From Primulina eburnea (Eukaryota > Streptophyta > Magnoliopsida > Lamiales > Gesneriaceae): a DNA stretch of 64,000 nucleotides. Position numbers and translations under genes: made by a program. The notes beneath the pieces are model-generated. The model was not told the DNA's origin. It saw only the letters and a list, made by a program, of their open reading frames with translations, and made no database searches. Shown here in pieces: positions 49,477-61,488 of this stretch (its first letter is position 1; the number at the start of each line of letters is the position of its first letter). Where the stretch lies: positions 36,001 through 100,000 of the forward strand of contig NW_027331276.1 of assembly GCF_022965805.1 (NCBI RefSeq), read 5' to 3'.

Positions 49477-49511
49477 TTCTCCCCCCCTTAAAAGATTTCG
49501 TCCTCGAAATC
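49477..49511 (-). promoter_or_regulatory. G5 polypurine tract and stem-loop
   Basis: The purine tract (49477-49493) abuts the LTR. The stem-loop GATTTCG-AGGA-CGAAATC is at 49494-49511 on the element strand. Confidence 0.88.
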
Positions 49512-49626
49512 AGGCTTAGAGAATGATCAAAACGAAATAACAACATCGCTATTATATCTCAATTGTTGTTGAATACAACTGATATCTCGATTACAATTGA
49601 AAAACATAACATATACAAAGCACAAC

Positions 49627-52600
49627 TCAAAAGAGCTCTGGATGTTCTGAACGCATACGACTCTCTAACTCCCAAGTGGCTTCTTCAGTGCCTCTGCGCT
49701 GCCACTGTACTAAGACAAGAGGAATGATCTTATTCCGCAACACCTTGTCTTTGCGATCGAGAATCTGAACTGGTCGCTCCACGTAAGACAAATCTGATTC
49801 AAGTTGAACTTCAGAGGGATGCAAGATGTGAGACTCATCTGCTACGTATCGTCTCAACAAAGATACGTGGAACACATCATGAATACCGGACAAATACGGA
49901 GGTAATGCTAACCTGTAAGCTAAATCTCCCACACATTCTAGAATCTCAAAAGGACCAATGAATCTCGGAGATAGCTTACCCTTGAGACCAAATCTCAAAA
50001 TCCTGCGAAAAGGCGAAACTCGGAGAAACACTTTCTCACCTGGCTGGAAATAAAGAGGTCGCCGCTTGGTGTTCGCATAACTAGCCTGTCGATCCTGGGC
50101 AATCTTAATCCTCTTCTTGATTACTGCAACTTTATCAATAGCCTGCTGGACTAACTCCGGTCCCTCAACATGTCGTTCACCAACTTCGTCCCAGAATAAA
50201 GGAGTACGACAACGTCGCCCATACAACGCCTCAAATGGTGCCATACCAATACTACGATGGTAGCTGTTGTTGTACGCGAACTCAATCAAAGGCAATTGAT
50301 CCTGCCAAGCGGGTCCGAAATCCATAACACAGGCTCGCAGCATATCCTCAAGCGTACGGATAGTCCTCTCTGACTGACCGTCAGTCTCCGGATGATAAGC
50401 AGTACTCAGACTCAGTGTAGTACCCAAAACTGACTGGAAACTACCCCAAAACCGTGAGGTAAAACGAGGATCTCTGTCACTGACAATACTGACAGGCACT
50501 CCATGCAAACGTACAATCTCCTGAATGTACAATCGAGCCATACGATCGAAAGTGAAATCCCGGTTATAAGACAGAAAATGAGCAGACTTGGTGAGTCGAT
50601 CCACCACTACCCAAATAGCGTCACTATTCCTCGACGATAATGGCAAGTGAGTAATGAAATCCATCGCGATATGCTCCCACTTCCATTCAGGAATAGGTAG
50701 ATTCAACAATAATCCTCCAGGTCGACGGTGCTCTGCCTTAACCTGTTGACAAACAAGACACTTGGAAACAAACTGATAAACACTGCGCTTCATCCCTTTC
50801 CACCAAAATCGTGTCCTCAAGTCTTTATACATCTTATTACTTCCTGGATGAATACTCAACTTACTTCGATGAGCATGAGATAAGATCTCCTCCCTCAAAT
50901 TATCATCTTCTGGTACTACAACTCGATTAGACAAACACAGAAGACCATTAGACTGATAATGGAAACCGCTATCTCCACCCGCTAACCGAGCTAATCTCTG
51001 AGTCTTGAGATCAGACATCTGAGCATCTCGAATCCGAGCGAACAAGGCTGGCTCAGATAAAATGGTAGCAACACGAATGCTCTCCATACCTTTCCGATGT
51101 TTGAAATTAAATCCCAACGAACAACAATCCTGAATAGTACTAATCATAGCACTGGTCTGAAGTGCAGAAACTCTCACTTTGCGACTAAGAGCATCAGCTG
51201 TGAGATTTGCAGATCCTGGATGGTACTTGATCTCGCAGTCATAATCTTTCAGCAAATCCATCCAACGACGTTGCCTCATGTTCAACTCAGCCTGAGTGAA
51301 CAGATATTTCAGACTCTTATGATCAGTAAAGATTTCAAACTTAACCCCGTACAAGTAATGACGCCAAATCTTCAGCGCGAACACAATAGCTGCCAACTCT
51401 AGATCATGAGTAGGATACTTCTCCTCGTGAGATTTCAGCTGTCTGGAAGCATAAGCAATCACATGACCGTTTTGCGTCAACACACACCCTAAGCCTTGAG
51501 AAGAGGCATCGGTGTAAACACTGAAACCATCAGATCCTGACGGTAACGCCAAAACAGGTGCAGAAGTCAGAAGTCGACGAAGCTCTCTGAAACTATCTTC
51601 GCACTCAGATGACCACTCGAATGGAACATCCTTCCGAGTAAGTTGCGTCAAAGGTCTAGCTACCTGGGAGAAATTCACGATGAAGCGACGATAATACCCT
51701 GCTAGACCTAGAAAACTACGGATCTCAGCCACCGTCGTAGGTCGTGACCAATTTAGCACTGCCTCAATCTTGCTGGGATCCACAGAAATTCCTTCCTTGG
51801 AAATCACATGACCAAGGAATACTACACGATCAATCCAGAACTCGCACTTACTCAGCTTAGCATACAATTGCTTCTCGCGAAGAATCTGCAACACAATCCT
51901 CAAGTGCTGGACATGCTCTTCCACACTATGAGAATAGATCAAGATATCGTCAATGAAAACCACCACAAACTGATCCAGAAAATCTCGGAAGACTCGGTTC
52001 ATCAGATTCATGAACACCGCTGGCGCATTCGTCAATCCGAATGGCATAACTAGAAACTCGTAATGCCCATAACGAGTACGAAATGCAGTCTTGGAAATAT
52101 CATCATCTCTGACTCTCATCTGATGATAACCTGATCGCAAGTCGATCTTGGAGTAAACAGAAGTACCCTGAAGCTGATCGAACAAGTCATCAATACGGGG
52201 TAATGGGTACTTGTTTTTGATCGTCACCCGATTCAGCTGGCGATAATCAATGCACAACCGCATCGATCCATCCTTCTTCTTGACAAACAAGACTGGAGCT
52301 CCCCAAGGCGAAACACTCGGGCGAATATAACCCTTATCAAGAAGATCCTGCAATTGCTGCTTCAGCTCTCTCATCTCTGACGGAGCCAGACGATAGGGGG
52401 CACGAGAAATCGGTGCAGTCCCTGGCATTAACTCAATGCCAAACTCCACCTCTCTAACCGGAGGAAAACCAGGAATCTCTTCTGGAAATACATCAGGAAA
52501 TTCACAAACCACTGGAATATCCTCTATACCAACACTACCTGTGGACGTATCAATTGCATAGATGAGGTAGCCTTCCCCGCCCGCCTCTAAAGCACGACAG

Positions 52601-54045
52601 GCTTTCAGAGCAGATACTACTGGCATCGGAGGTCGCGCTCCCTCACCATAGAAAAACCAACTAGAGCTCTCAGTCGTACGAAACTGCACAAGCTTCTGGT
52701 AACAATCCACAGTAGCTCGGTAGGTAGTCAAAATGTCTATACCCAAAATACAATCAAAATCTTCCATCTCCAGAATCATAAGATTCGCAGTCAACTCGTT
52801 ACCCTCAAAATCTAAGGGACAACCCATCACTAGACGCTTCGCTAACACCGAATGACCCATCGGAGTAGAAACAGAAAGAATGACGTCTAGAGAAACATAG
52901 GGTAACCTATGACGCTTAACAAATCGTGCAGAAATGAAGGAATGAGAGGCTCCTGTATCAATAAGAACAAAAGCAGGAATACCGCATAAATGAAAAGTAC
53001 CTGCTATGACTCTCTCCGTCTCATCTGCAGCCTGATCCTGGTTCAGCGCAAAAACCTGACCTTGGGCACGAGGTCGAAGATTCGAACTACCCACTGCCTG
53101 ACCCTGCCTCCTCTGCTGAACAGTCGCCTGAGATCCAGAACCAGATCCTGCTCCACCTCGCAACTGAGGACAATTCTTCTTAATATGCCCCATCTCTCCA
53201 CACTGATAACAAGCTCCTGCGGCTACTCGGCATTGCTCCGATGGATGGTTCTTCCCACAATGCGCACAAGACTCCTTCTTCTTACCAAAGCGGAAAACAC
53301 CGCTAGATCGAGATCCAGATCCAGAAGAAGACGAACCAGATTTCTTGAACGACTGAGATCGAGGCCTCAAAGTACTCGGAGGTCTAGAAGAAAGAATAGC
53401 CCTACCACGCTGGAGACTGATCTCTGCTTGACGACACCGGTTCACCAACCCATCGTACGAAGTAGGATTATCACAGACAGTGACTCGATCAAAGATCTCC
53501 TGATTAAGGCCCTGGAGGAAATGATCATACTTGGCCTCAGAACTGCCACTGATATGAGGAGCGAAGGGTAATAACTCAAAGAATTTCTGCTGATACTCAT
53601 CAACAGACATACTCCCCTGCTTCAGGTTCAAGAGCTCAATCGTCTTGGCCTGGCGAAGGGCTGGAGGAAAGTACAGCTGCATGAACGCTGCACGGAAATC
53701 GGCCCAAGTCGCTCTACCCTGAGACTGAACTATCGGCGCAGAAGTCGATCGCCACCACCTGCGAGCACGGCCCTCAAGAAGAAAACTAAGGGTCTCCATC
53801 TTCTGCTCATCGGTGCACTGGAATGCGCGGAAACAACTCTCCATGCGCTCTAACCAATCCTCCGCATCATCGGGAGTCTCACCGCCAACTAAAGGCTTAG
53901 GCCCCATCTGCATGAAACGATGCATATCGAAACGCCTAGGACCATCCCGACGATGACGATGCTCATGGTGACGCCTATGATCATCCTGGTCACCCCATCG
54001 ACCTACACTCCCCTGACTACTCCCGTCATCAAAATGGTCAGCCAT
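49627..54045 (-). CDS. G5 gag-pol polyprotein, intact
   Basis: 1472 residues without interruption, starting [11 protein letters not shown]. In order: Gag domain (about 60-200); [13 protein letters not shown] and zinc knuckle [14 protein letters not shown] (about 265-295); protease [10 protein letters not shown] (about 370); RT with [17 protein letters not shown] (about 590) and FIDD active site (about 700); RNase H ([18 protein letters not shown]); integrase HHCC finger and core with [14 protein letters not shown] and TDGQSERT (D, D, E all present); and a chromodomain-like C-terminus with [11 protein letters not shown]. Gag and Pol share one frame, as in Tekay/Del chromoviruses. It diverges moderately from G1/G2/G4. 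All catalytic motifs I can check are present, so the product is predicted functional. It probably also supports G3. Confidence 0.96.
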   Translation of the reverse strand: MADHFDDGSSQGSVGRWGDQDDHRRHHEHRHRRDGPRRFDMHRFMQMGPKPLVGGETPDDAEDWLERMESCFRAFQCTDEQKMETLSFLLEGRARRWWRSTSAPIVQSQGRATWADFRAAFMQLYFPPALRQAKTIELLNLKQGSMSVDEYQQKFFELLPFAPHISGSSEAKYDHFLQGLNQEIFDRVTVCDNPTSYDGLVNRCRQAEISLQRGRAILSSRPPSTLRPRSQSFKKSGSSSSGSGSRSSGVFRFGKKKESCAHCGKNHPSEQCRVAAGACYQCGEMGHIKKNCPQLRGGAGSGSGSQATVQQRRQGQAVGSSNLRPRAQGQVFALNQDQAADETERVIAGTFHLCGIPAFVLIDTGASHSFISARFVKRHRLPYVSLDVILSVSTPMGHSVLAKRLVMGCPLDFEGNELTANLMILEMEDFDCILGIDILTTYRATVDCYQKLVQFRTTESSSWFFYGEGARPPMPVVSALKACRALEAGGEGYLIYAIDTSTGSVGIEDIPVVCEFPDVFPEEIPGFPPVREVEFGIELMPGTAPISRAPYRLAPSEMRELKQQLQDLLDKGYIRPSVSPWGAPVLFVKKKDGSMRLCIDYRQLNRVTIKNKYPLPRIDDLFDQLQGTSVYSKIDLRSGYHQMRVRDDDISKTAFRTRYGHYEFLVMPFGLTNAPAVFMNLMNRVFRDFLDQFVVVFIDDILIYSHSVEEHVQHLRIVLQILREKQLYAKLSKCEFWIDRVVFLGHVISKEGISVDPSKIEAVLNWSRPTTVAEIRSFLGLAGYYRRFIVNFSQVARPLTQLTRKDVPFEWSSECEDSFRELRRLLTSAPVLALPSGSDGFSVYTDASSQGLGCVLTQNGHVIAYASRQLKSHEEKYPTHDLELAAIVFALKIWRHYLYGVKFEIFTDHKSLKYLFTQAELNMRQRRWMDLLKDYDCEIKYHPGSANLTADALSRKVRVSALQTSAMISTIQDCCSLGFNFKHRKGMESIRVATILSEPALFARIRDAQMSDLKTQRLARLAGGDSGFHYQSNGLLCLSNRVVVPEDDNLREEILSHAHRSKLSIHPGSNKMYKDLRTRFWWKGMKRSVYQFVSKCLVCQQVKAEHRRPGGLLLNLPIPEWKWEHIAMDFITHLPLSSRNSDAIWVVVDRLTKSAHFLSYNRDFTFDRMARLYIQEIVRLHGVPVSIVSDRDPRFTSRFWGSFQSVLGTTLSLSTAYHPETDGQSERTIRTLEDMLRACVMDFGPAWQDQLPLIEFAYNNSYHRSIGMAPFEALYGRRCRTPLFWDEVGERHVEGPELVQQAIDKVAVIKKRIKIAQDRQASYANTKRRPLYFQPGEKVFLRVSPFRRILRFGLKGKLSPRFIGPFEILECVGDLAYRLALPPYLSGIHDVFHVSLLRRYVADESHILHPSEVQLESDLSYVERPVQILDRKDKVLRNKIIPLVLVQWQRRGTEEATWELESRMRSEHPELF

Positions 54046-54119
54046 CGCTACAAGATAGAATAGGGAAAATGGTCAACGGAAATCCCAAAACAGAATCTAT
54101 ATCCCAAAATCATACGCAT

Positions 54120-54131
54120 GCTCTGATACCA
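54120..54131 (-). promoter_or_regulatory. G5 primer-binding site
   Basis: TGGTATCAGAGC on the minus strand, four bases inside the 5' LTR. Confidence 0.93.
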
Positions 54132-55254
54132 TAAATGTAGTGACCCGTTCCAGAATCACCTACTAATTGAAAACTAAGCATGCAATTAACTTAATAATTA
54201 CTAATCAGAGATAAAAGCGGAAACAACTAACAAATGATAGTTATACAACCCAAACGAACTCTAGAACAACTCAAAATAAGGTAAAGAATATCTGGTACAA
54301 CCATGTCGAATCAAATGATACCGAAACTAAACCAACCGGCTACTCAACGTCCTCCTCCTGCTCCTCCGGAACCATCCAACCTGAGACCTGCCCCGAGGGA
54401 ATGGGGTGTCCAAGATAAACAAAACCGAGGACGTGAGCGATAAGAACGCCCAGTACAAAAGTATGAGTATACAGACCTATATGAAATGCACATGCTATGA
54501 TCATGATACCGGGGTAGTCAAGAAACAGGAGTCACAAAAGGATCTCAACAATGCTCAGTCTAGAGGCGCCAAGTGGATAGTGCCGCGCGGTCCAACCTCT
54601 GGGTCACTGCATCCACTACAAGACAGACGTGGACCTAAAATGTCCCGGACCACCGAAGCCCTCCCGACCCGTCGGCCACTGTGTACTCTCGGTGTCCATG
54701 CGTCCACAAGACAGGGCTGAGCGGCCCCAAGATATAGCTTATCTCGAAAGAGATACAGCTCAACAGCAAAGGCTATCTCGAAGGAGATACGGCTCAACAT
54801 GAAATGCAATATGCATCATAACTCGTGACATAATAGCATGCATCAAATGACATATATCAATGCACCACATAATCATGCAACACATATATGAATGTATACT
54901 CAACCAGGATATCTCGGATAGTACTTTCGTACCTCTATCACAGCAATCCTAATCCACTGGAACAACCAGACAACAGGTCTAATCCAAGCCTATTCATCAA
55001 GTGAAAACCATCACTAAACTTATCTACCAGACTTAACTAGATAATCCTGAGATAAATACTGATAAAATTCCAAACCTTCGTCCGTCGCTAGCCCGCTGAT
55101 GCCGCTAGCTCCCAACTAGAGCACAGCTCTGCTACAAGACCAGCAGCTCCCCGCTAGTGCCCAAATCTCGGAACACGACTAGAACCTGTCAGAAACGACT
55201 GAAATGCTATGGAACTCTCTGAATTGGCGAGTCAAAATGAGGAAATCCGACCAC

Positions 55255-55262
55255 TATTTATA
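55255..55262 (-). promoter_or_regulatory. TATA box of G5 5' LTR
   Basis: TATAAATA on the minus strand, 6 bases from the nearest dyad and about 350 bp from the LTR start. It is the likely core promoter for the genomic RNA. Confidence 0.75.
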
Positions 55263-55268
55263 GGCCAT

Positions 55269-55557
55269 GTTCGGATCCTCCGAACACCACTTCGGAACGT
55301 CCGAACGCTACGTGTCCACTGGCTCTTGACAGCTCATGATCGGATCCTCCGATCATACACTTCGGACCGTCCGAACATGCACGTGTCCAGCTGCTCTTGA
55401 CACCTCATGATCGGATCCTCCGATCATACACTTCGGAACGTCCGAACTCCCACGTGTCGATCAACTCTTGACACCTAATGATCGGATCCACCGAACTCAC
55501 TTCGGACCTTCCGAACTCTTCGGTGCTTCCGAACCATCTTCGGACCTTCCGATCATG
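55269..55557. promoter_or_regulatory. U3 dyad array with ABRE and W-box cores, G5 5' LTR
   Basis: Dyads with three-base centres: GTTCGGA-tcc-TCCGAAC (55269-55285), TTCGGA-acg-TCCGAA (55291-55305), ATGATCGGA-tcc-TCCGATCAT (55336-55356), TTCGGA-ccg-TCCGAA (55361-55375), the ATGATCGGA dyad again (55407-55427), TTCGGA-acg-TCCGAA (55432-55446) and TTCGGA-cct-TCCGAA (55501-55515), then weaker ones. Between them a module repeats three times, with ACGTGTC (55310, 55381, 55452) and TTGAC (55326, 55397, 55468). ACGTGTC is a classical ABRE and TTGAC the W-box core. Confidence 0.8.
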
Positions 55558-55614
55558 ATTAATCACCATTAATCCGTTAATTACCCAATTCGGCATTCGG
55601 GCTACTACACAGGA

Positions 55615-57617
55615 CACCCCCATATTCTTAGATAAGAATACTTGGGAGGCTTACCCATCCATATCTCATATGGAGTCTTGTCAACTGCCTTTGTATGGAC
55701 ATTGTTCAACAACATTGCCGCTGTTTCAAGCGCATATCCCCAAAAGGATGGCGGCAACTCTGTGAACCCCATCATAGACCGAACCATGTCCATCAAAGTC
55801 CGGTTACGACGCTCCGAAACACCATTCAACTGCGGTGTAGCGGGCGGAGTCCACTGCGAGAGAATCCCATTCTCCCTTAGATACTCTTGGAACTCGGCAC
55901 TCAAGTACTCACCACCTCGATCCGATCGAAGTGTCTTGATGCTTCGTCCCAATTGCTTCTCTACTTCACTTCTGAATTCTTTGAACCTTTCAAAGGCTTC
56001 AGACTTGTATTTCATCAAATACACATACCCATACCTCGAATGGTCATCGGTAAAGGTGATGAAGTAGGCATGTCCATGCTTAGTGGTGATGCTAAGCGGA
56101 CCGCACACATCGGTATGGATCAAATCCAATAACCCTTTGGCTCGCTCCGCATGGCCCTTAAAGGGAATTTTGGTCATCTTTCCTTTTAGACAGGATTCAC
56201 AAGTCGTGAGAGCGTTAATATCAGACATATCAAACATGCCAACTCCCACTAGCTTGTTCATCCTTCTTGAGGAAATATGACCTAATCGAGCATGCCATAA
56301 TTGTGCCGAATTAAGAGTATCTTGTTTGCGCTTATTTGTTGTTGTTATTGCTTGGACATTGTTAAGTGGAATATCTTTCAATTTTAAGGTATAGAGATTG
56401 TTTTCAAGTTCACCAGTACCAACTAAACATTCATTCTTGTAAATATTGCAAACACCTTTGCCAAATAAACAAGAATATCCATCAATATCAAGCATAGGAA
56501 TGGAAATAATGTTTTTAATCAAGTCTGGTACGAATAAAACATCTCTTAATACAAACTTAAAATCATTGTTCAAAATTAAACAAACATCTCCTACGGCTTT
56601 GGCAGCAACCCTTGCTCCATTGCCCATCCTCAAGAAGGTCTCACCCTCTCGGAGCTTCCTACTTCTTCCCATCACCTGCAAATCATTACAGAGATGTGAG
56701 CCACAGCCGGTATCTAATACCCAAGAAGTAGAATTAATTGAGATATTTACTTCAATATAGAACATACCCTTGGCAGAACCCTTCTGCGCAAGATATTCCC
56801 TGCAGTTACGCCTCCAATGTCCAGGCTTCTTGCAGTGGTGACAGATGTCAACAGTCTTTTCAGCCTTCACTGGCGCGGCTGCCACAACGGGACTCGAAGT
56901 CTGCCTCTTCAAGGGCTCGCTCTTCTTGGTACGCTGGAAAGAACGCTTCTTTCCCTTCCCAGGTGGACCGGTCTTCGTGCCAGATGAAGAGCCCACATAA
57001 AGAACCGGCTTCTCCTTCTTGATCGTGGACTCAAAGGTCACAAGCATGTTCACCAACTCTTCAAGGCTGGGCTCAAGCTTGTTCATATTGAAGTTCACGA
57101 CAAAAGGATCGAAAGAGCTGGGCAATGACAACAGCAACACATCCGTGGTCAACTCCGAAGGCAACACCAAATCCATGCCTACGAGCTTGTCCACGAGCCC
57201 AATCAACTTTAGGCCATGCTCATGGACCGAAGTCCCATCTCGCATGCGTAAAGTGATGAGCTCCTTTACTGTGGCATGCCTCAAAGGCCGAGTCTGCTCT
57301 CCGAAGAGCTCCTTGAGGTGCATATGAATGTCAGCAGCATTCTTAGCATCCTCGAATCGCCTTTGCAGCTCATCGTTCATCGAAGCCTGCATATAACACT
57401 TCGCCTTCAAGTCATGGTCACACCATTCCTTGTAGGTCTGCAATTCCTCAGGAGTGCAGCCTATAGGAGCCTCAGCAGGGGGCGCCTCAGTAAGTGTATA
57501 TGCGATCTTCTCCGAGTTTAGGACAATCTTTAAATTTCTTAGCCAAGTGATATAGTTTGGTCCGGTTAGTATGTGTTTTTCGAGAATGACCGAAAACGGG
57601 TTGCGAATTGATGACAT
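55615..57617 (-). CDS. copia Y Gag-protease-integrase, interrupted by G5
   Basis: Open for about 668 codons from MSSIRNPFSVIL to the G5 junction. Gag domain (about 1-240), zinc knuckle CHHCKKPGHWRRNC (about 260), protease WVLDTGCGSH (about 300), GAG-pre-integrase LWHARLGHISS (about 440), and integrase core with HTDVCGPL, TDDHSRYGY, RSDRGGEY and NGVSERRNRT, so D, D and E are present. The frame reaches RIWGCPV and is cut by G5, resuming at 48002. Unlike X and Z it reads through the Gag end (TAT ATT GAA) and keeps the integrase. It is the closest thing to an autonomous copia copy in the window. Confidence 0.92.
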
Positions 57618-59403
57618 GTCAAAGATTGTACTGAAAAGTAAAACAGATAAATGTTAATGACTATTTTAAAATATTTAATAAGATATAAAGTTTGGACTTT
57701 TACTTTATAAATAATCGCTCCCACTGTTTTGACATTTTCACTACCCTCTAGTGAAAACGGGAAACACTTTTCTCAGAAGGTACGTAAGGTCCAATTAGCG
57801 AATTGTGATCCCGAATAATATCGGCCATCACAATTCCTAAAAGGTAGTTTCCAATTGCATCGCCATGCAACCCTCTACGTAAACTTTTGTCTCACGTTTG
57901 ATTAGGACCCAATAATATGACGTCGTTCATCTTTACGTGTCAAGCCTAACCCATCGATTTTGAACCTTAATGGACGGTCGCCATGAGTTCCCTCAATAAT
58001 ATGAGCCGAAATCATGGGAGTTCCACGTAGTTCACATCACAATGTCAATGGATGTCACAGCTTTCCGGCACTCAAGGCTCCCCCAATAATATGAGCCGAG
58101 CCCCGAGTACGGGTAGCGTTCATCATGCATCCATTGTCAATGGAAGACAAGGAAATTATAAACAAATTTATAATTCCCCTTTTCGGACTTGATATTAATT
58201 TTGAATCTTATTCAAAATGAGGGTTTTTAATTTTGAAAGGTCTCATCATTAATTTTATTTTAAAAGCTCGCCATGTTTGATCGTATGTTTGCCGGATTCA
58301 TGCAACTTTGTTATTATAATAATAATAACGCACATACTCATTATTTATAACATATCATGCATATATTATAAATAGAAAACAGTACAAGGATGATCAATCG
58401 CCCCAAAACTAATTGCCCGTGTGAGCCAAACACGGGCCTAGGTCCAATCCTAGGGTAAATGCACGGGATGCAATGCAACTAAATTATTACATTAGCATCC
58501 TATATTACATGTCTTCGATCTTCATAATCACCAAGGCCACCATCTTCCAATCTTGATCTTCCACTATTCTAATATTTACATTTAAATATCCATGGCACAT
58601 AGGGATACATCTCATGGGGGTGGGAACGGGCCATAAACCAAGCCCACTTTATAAATTGATAATTATTACAATCATACAACACAAATATCCTAGCATACAC
58701 CTAGCAAATTGGGCTTGGGCTTTTGATCATCCTTCATGCATAATATCACATATCATACACCATCAATTAATTATCACTATAATTAATTGATCCAATATTA
58801 TATATCTTGATCCAATCACTAACCGCCACAATTATAAATTAAATTAACAAAGTATACAAACACCTTTGTCTACTTTCAAATTAATTTATTTATAATCGAA
58901 TTTCTTGTAAATCACAATTTACTATAAATAATTAAAGTCCCACTTCAATTATTTATTTTATGAGAAAATATGTGCAACAATTGTAAATTTAAACTTAAGG
59001 GCCCAAAAACCATTTTTCACCAAAAATATTTTGGCCCATTTAAATTTCACAAATTATGTTGGCCATCCAATGGCCCAACATCTCAAGGCCCATGACACTA
59101 AGATTATCCAAAACACTTTTGGAAACCCTAGCCATCATCGCCGTCGCCGGAGCTCCGTCGCCGGATTCCGGCAACACCAAAAAAAATTTTTTTTTATTAA
59201 AACCGAATTTTCCGGGCAGCCCGTAGGCTGCCCGAACATGCTGCCCGAAATAATTCGGGCAGCCCGAAATTTTTTTTTTTTTTTTTTTGTTTTGCTTGTA
59301 AAAATTTCGGCCTTGATGTTTATTGTTGCACAAAAATCTCAAACGGTTAGAAATCGATCTCAACATAATATTACGCAAATATTACACAAAAACCGTAACC
59401 TTA
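57618..59403 (-). other. copia Y leader
   Basis: About 1.8 kb between PBS and gag, without a supported coding frame. It is highly similar to the X leader. The palindrome cluster at 59214-59262 differs in sequence from that of X but keeps the symmetry. Confidence 0.8.
59214..59262. other. GC-rich palindromes in copia Y leader
   Basis: GGGCAGCC-cgta-GGCTGCCC (59214-59233) and CTGCCCGAA-ataa-TTCGGGCAG (59241-59262), about 150-200 bases downstream of the PBS, the same position as in X. Poly-A/T runs flank them. Confidence 0.7.
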
Positions 59404-59415
59404 GCTCGGATACCA
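59404..59415 (-). promoter_or_regulatory. copia Y primer-binding site
   Basis: TGGTATCCGAGC on the minus strand, two bases inside LTR C. It differs by one base from the gypsy PBS. Confidence 0.75.
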
Positions 59416-59417
59416 CT

Positions 59418-61488
59418 TGAAAGCGGACCGGTTACGGAGGCCGGAAACACAACGGAAGCGAAAATATAAAATTTTTAGAGCAAATTTTCGGCCACCTCAT
59501 GTTTGTGTGTAATATTTACAAAAACTCCAAAAACATTCATAGGATGTTTGTAGAAATTTACCTATCAACTCCTTAGAGTTGATGAAATGGCTCCAACTTT
59601 GTTTATAATAACAAAGCTCTTGTTTTGGTAGAGAAATCTACAAGCTCCTTCTTCTCCCCTTCAAGAATAAAGCCCACCACTTGGCTATGTAAATCCCCTT
59701 AAGTTTTGCACTAGAAAAACTTAAGGATTTATCAAAGAGAAGAATTTTTCTCCAAGAAAATGAAGAACAAAGGAAAGAAAAATTTTGAGAGAATATCCCT
59801 CTAATTTTCGGCCAAGGTGTGATGGATGAGGAGTGTGGGAGACTAGCCTAGGTCTTGACAAAAGTTGTCTCTCAAAAGTTGCAAAAAGTTGCATGCCTAG
59901 TCTCCAACCCTTCACCTCCCCAAAGCATGCAAACCCTAGAATTTCATGCATATAATATGGTTTTTAATCACATTAAAAACCATGGACTAAATTTTAATTA
60001 TCTCAAACACATTTGAGATAAATTAAATATTACTTGAATTTACTCAAGTCCCACTAGTTTAAATAATTATTTTAATTGAGCTCTACAAGACTCAATATTA
60101 TTTAATTAATCCAACACTTGAATTAATTTAATTATTTAGACTCTACTAGGTCCACTAGTGTTTAATTAATTCAACATTTGAATTAATTTAATTTAGTCCC
60201 CAATAATGTTTATGAAAATCACAATTTTCAACTACATTATTTACTTGGCCAAATTTTAATCTTAGGAACACTTCCATAAATTAAAATTTATATTTCTCTC
60301 TTAGAAGTCATACTTCTATTTTTCTTTACGCTTATAAACACATTTATAAGTCGTTCAACACATTGAACTATTTTACTTCTCTTCGGGATTTACAAAGCAA
60401 GTACTTGTGTGGCCCTCAATGGTTCATTGATACAACAAGCCGTGGGTTCACATCTCAATGTGATTCGGACTAAACATGTCCTTATTCGAGCATACCCCAA
60501 TTGCTCCATTCTTACTTATCAACTCCTTGATAGTAAGAACGTCAGAACTCAAGTCTGATAGTACCCAACCAATCACGTTAAACGCCTAGCAGCATCGCTT
60601 ACGTGATTCCCTAGGTATCACATGATAGTGCCTGCAAGAACCATTCAATTATGGTTAGCGTACAGTACGGTCCCTTCAACTCATATATCCCGACCGATTC
60701 GACAACTATTGGTCTATCGAGAGTTGTCAATGAATCGATACTATGTGTCATGTTGTGGTTGCATCGATGGTGTAATCTATGAAACCCCTTTCATAATTAC
60801 CACCATACTCTGATCAGAGATTTCAACCCACATATACATGAAAAACACATAGGATATCCATACCCGTAGGTAAGCGGTGAATCCCCGACTACAATGCATC
60901 GACTCCTATATGTTTCGCCGTAACACCCAACCTTGCCACCTAATGACCCCATAAGAGTCGGTAAACAAGTCAAAGTGAAACGCTAGCACATAGAGTCTCA
61001 ATGTTGTCCCGGGTCATAAGGACTAATTCTGTACAACCATAAACCAGGACTTTTCCACTCGATAAGTGAGAACCACTTGGAAAGTCCTTTTATGGAGGGT
61101 TGTTCAGTGCACTCTACAAGGAGCACCTATCTGCATGCTCGGACATCACAATGTCCCCTACCAATGAAACATGGTACTCACATCGCAGATACTAGTCTCT
61201 AACTCGAGCGGCCTTTATCCTTCTTAGTGGCGGCTGAATTGACTAGGAACGGTTTAGAATATACAGTATTCCAAATATGAGTTTCATGATACTCATCATA
61301 TGAGCATCTCATATTCTTTCTACTATTTGTATATTCAAGGACTTTATCTATGCAACAAGCATGGGTATCAAGATAAAGATGCGCCAAATTAATAAATTGA
61401 AATATTATTAAAATAAAGATCGTTTATACAAAGAGTTTCATTGTGAACAGTCGGCCAACACTTGGCTCGACGTGCACCTACTCTAACA
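59418..61488 (-). repeat. copia LTR C (5' LTR of Y)
   Basis: 2071 bp, TGAAAGCGGACC...CTCTAACA on the plus strand, followed by caaat in the G4 LTR. The first ~500 bp diverge from LTRs A and B; the rest is nearly identical to LTR B. Confidence 0.93.
59957..60368. promoter_or_regulatory. inverted-repeat array in copia LTR C
   Basis: Dyads with different arms but a recurring centre: ATGGTTTTTAAT with cac (59957-59983), TATCTCAAA with caca (59999-60020), ACTTGA with a 6-base centre (60032-60049), AATTAATTCAA with cat (60164-60188), AGAAGT with cat (60303-60317), CTTATAAA with caca (60331-60350) and GTTCAA with caca (60353-60368). In element orientation a TATA-like tattatatg (59949-59957) lies just downstream. 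LTRs A, B and D carry versions of the same array. Confidence 0.75.

Larger units (their letters stand above)
48003..55609 (-). mobile_element. complete Ty3/gypsy element G5, apparently intact
   Basis: 7607 bp with two 1474-bp LTRs (48003-49476, 54136-55609) that look identical by eye, perfect target duplication cagga (47998-48002, 55610-55614), PBS, polypurine tract and a single open gag-pol. It is inserted near the end of the integrase region of copia Y. It is the youngest element in the window and could be autonomous. Confidence 0.97.
54136..55609 (-). repeat. G5 5' LTR
   Basis: 1474 bp. In element orientation: U3 dyad/ABRE array (55557-55269), then TATAAATA (55262-55255), then R/U5. Long antisense or LTR-internal frames here recur in every family copy and are not called as genes. 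Confidence 0.97.
46059..59417 (-). mobile_element. copia Y internal region, split by G5
   Basis: On the minus strand: PBS near 59404-59415, leader 57618-59403, gag-PR-IN 55615-57617, then after G5 the rest of IN, RT and RNase H (46073-48002) and the polypurine tract next to LTR B. Apart from G5 and one stop codon the coding frame is open. Confidence 0.9.
36677..61488 (-). mobile_element. tandem copia array: LTR A - X - LTR B - Y - LTR C
   Basis: Three related LTRs alternate with two internal regions, all minus strand. The left flank is gttcc (G4 pol) and the right flank is caaat (G4 LTR), so there is no common target duplication. LTR B matches A up to about 44701 and C from 44723 on. The simplest reading is two separate insertions into G4, X in pol and Y in the 5' LTR, followed by homologous recombination between X's 5' LTR and Y's 3' LTR that deleted the G4 sequence between. 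Y was later split by G5. Confidence 0.85.

Noticed and set aside
52990..53571. 193-codon plus-strand open frame
   Set aside because: It is a shadow on the opposite strand of the intact G5 gag. Its Arg/Ser-rich composition follows from the real frame.
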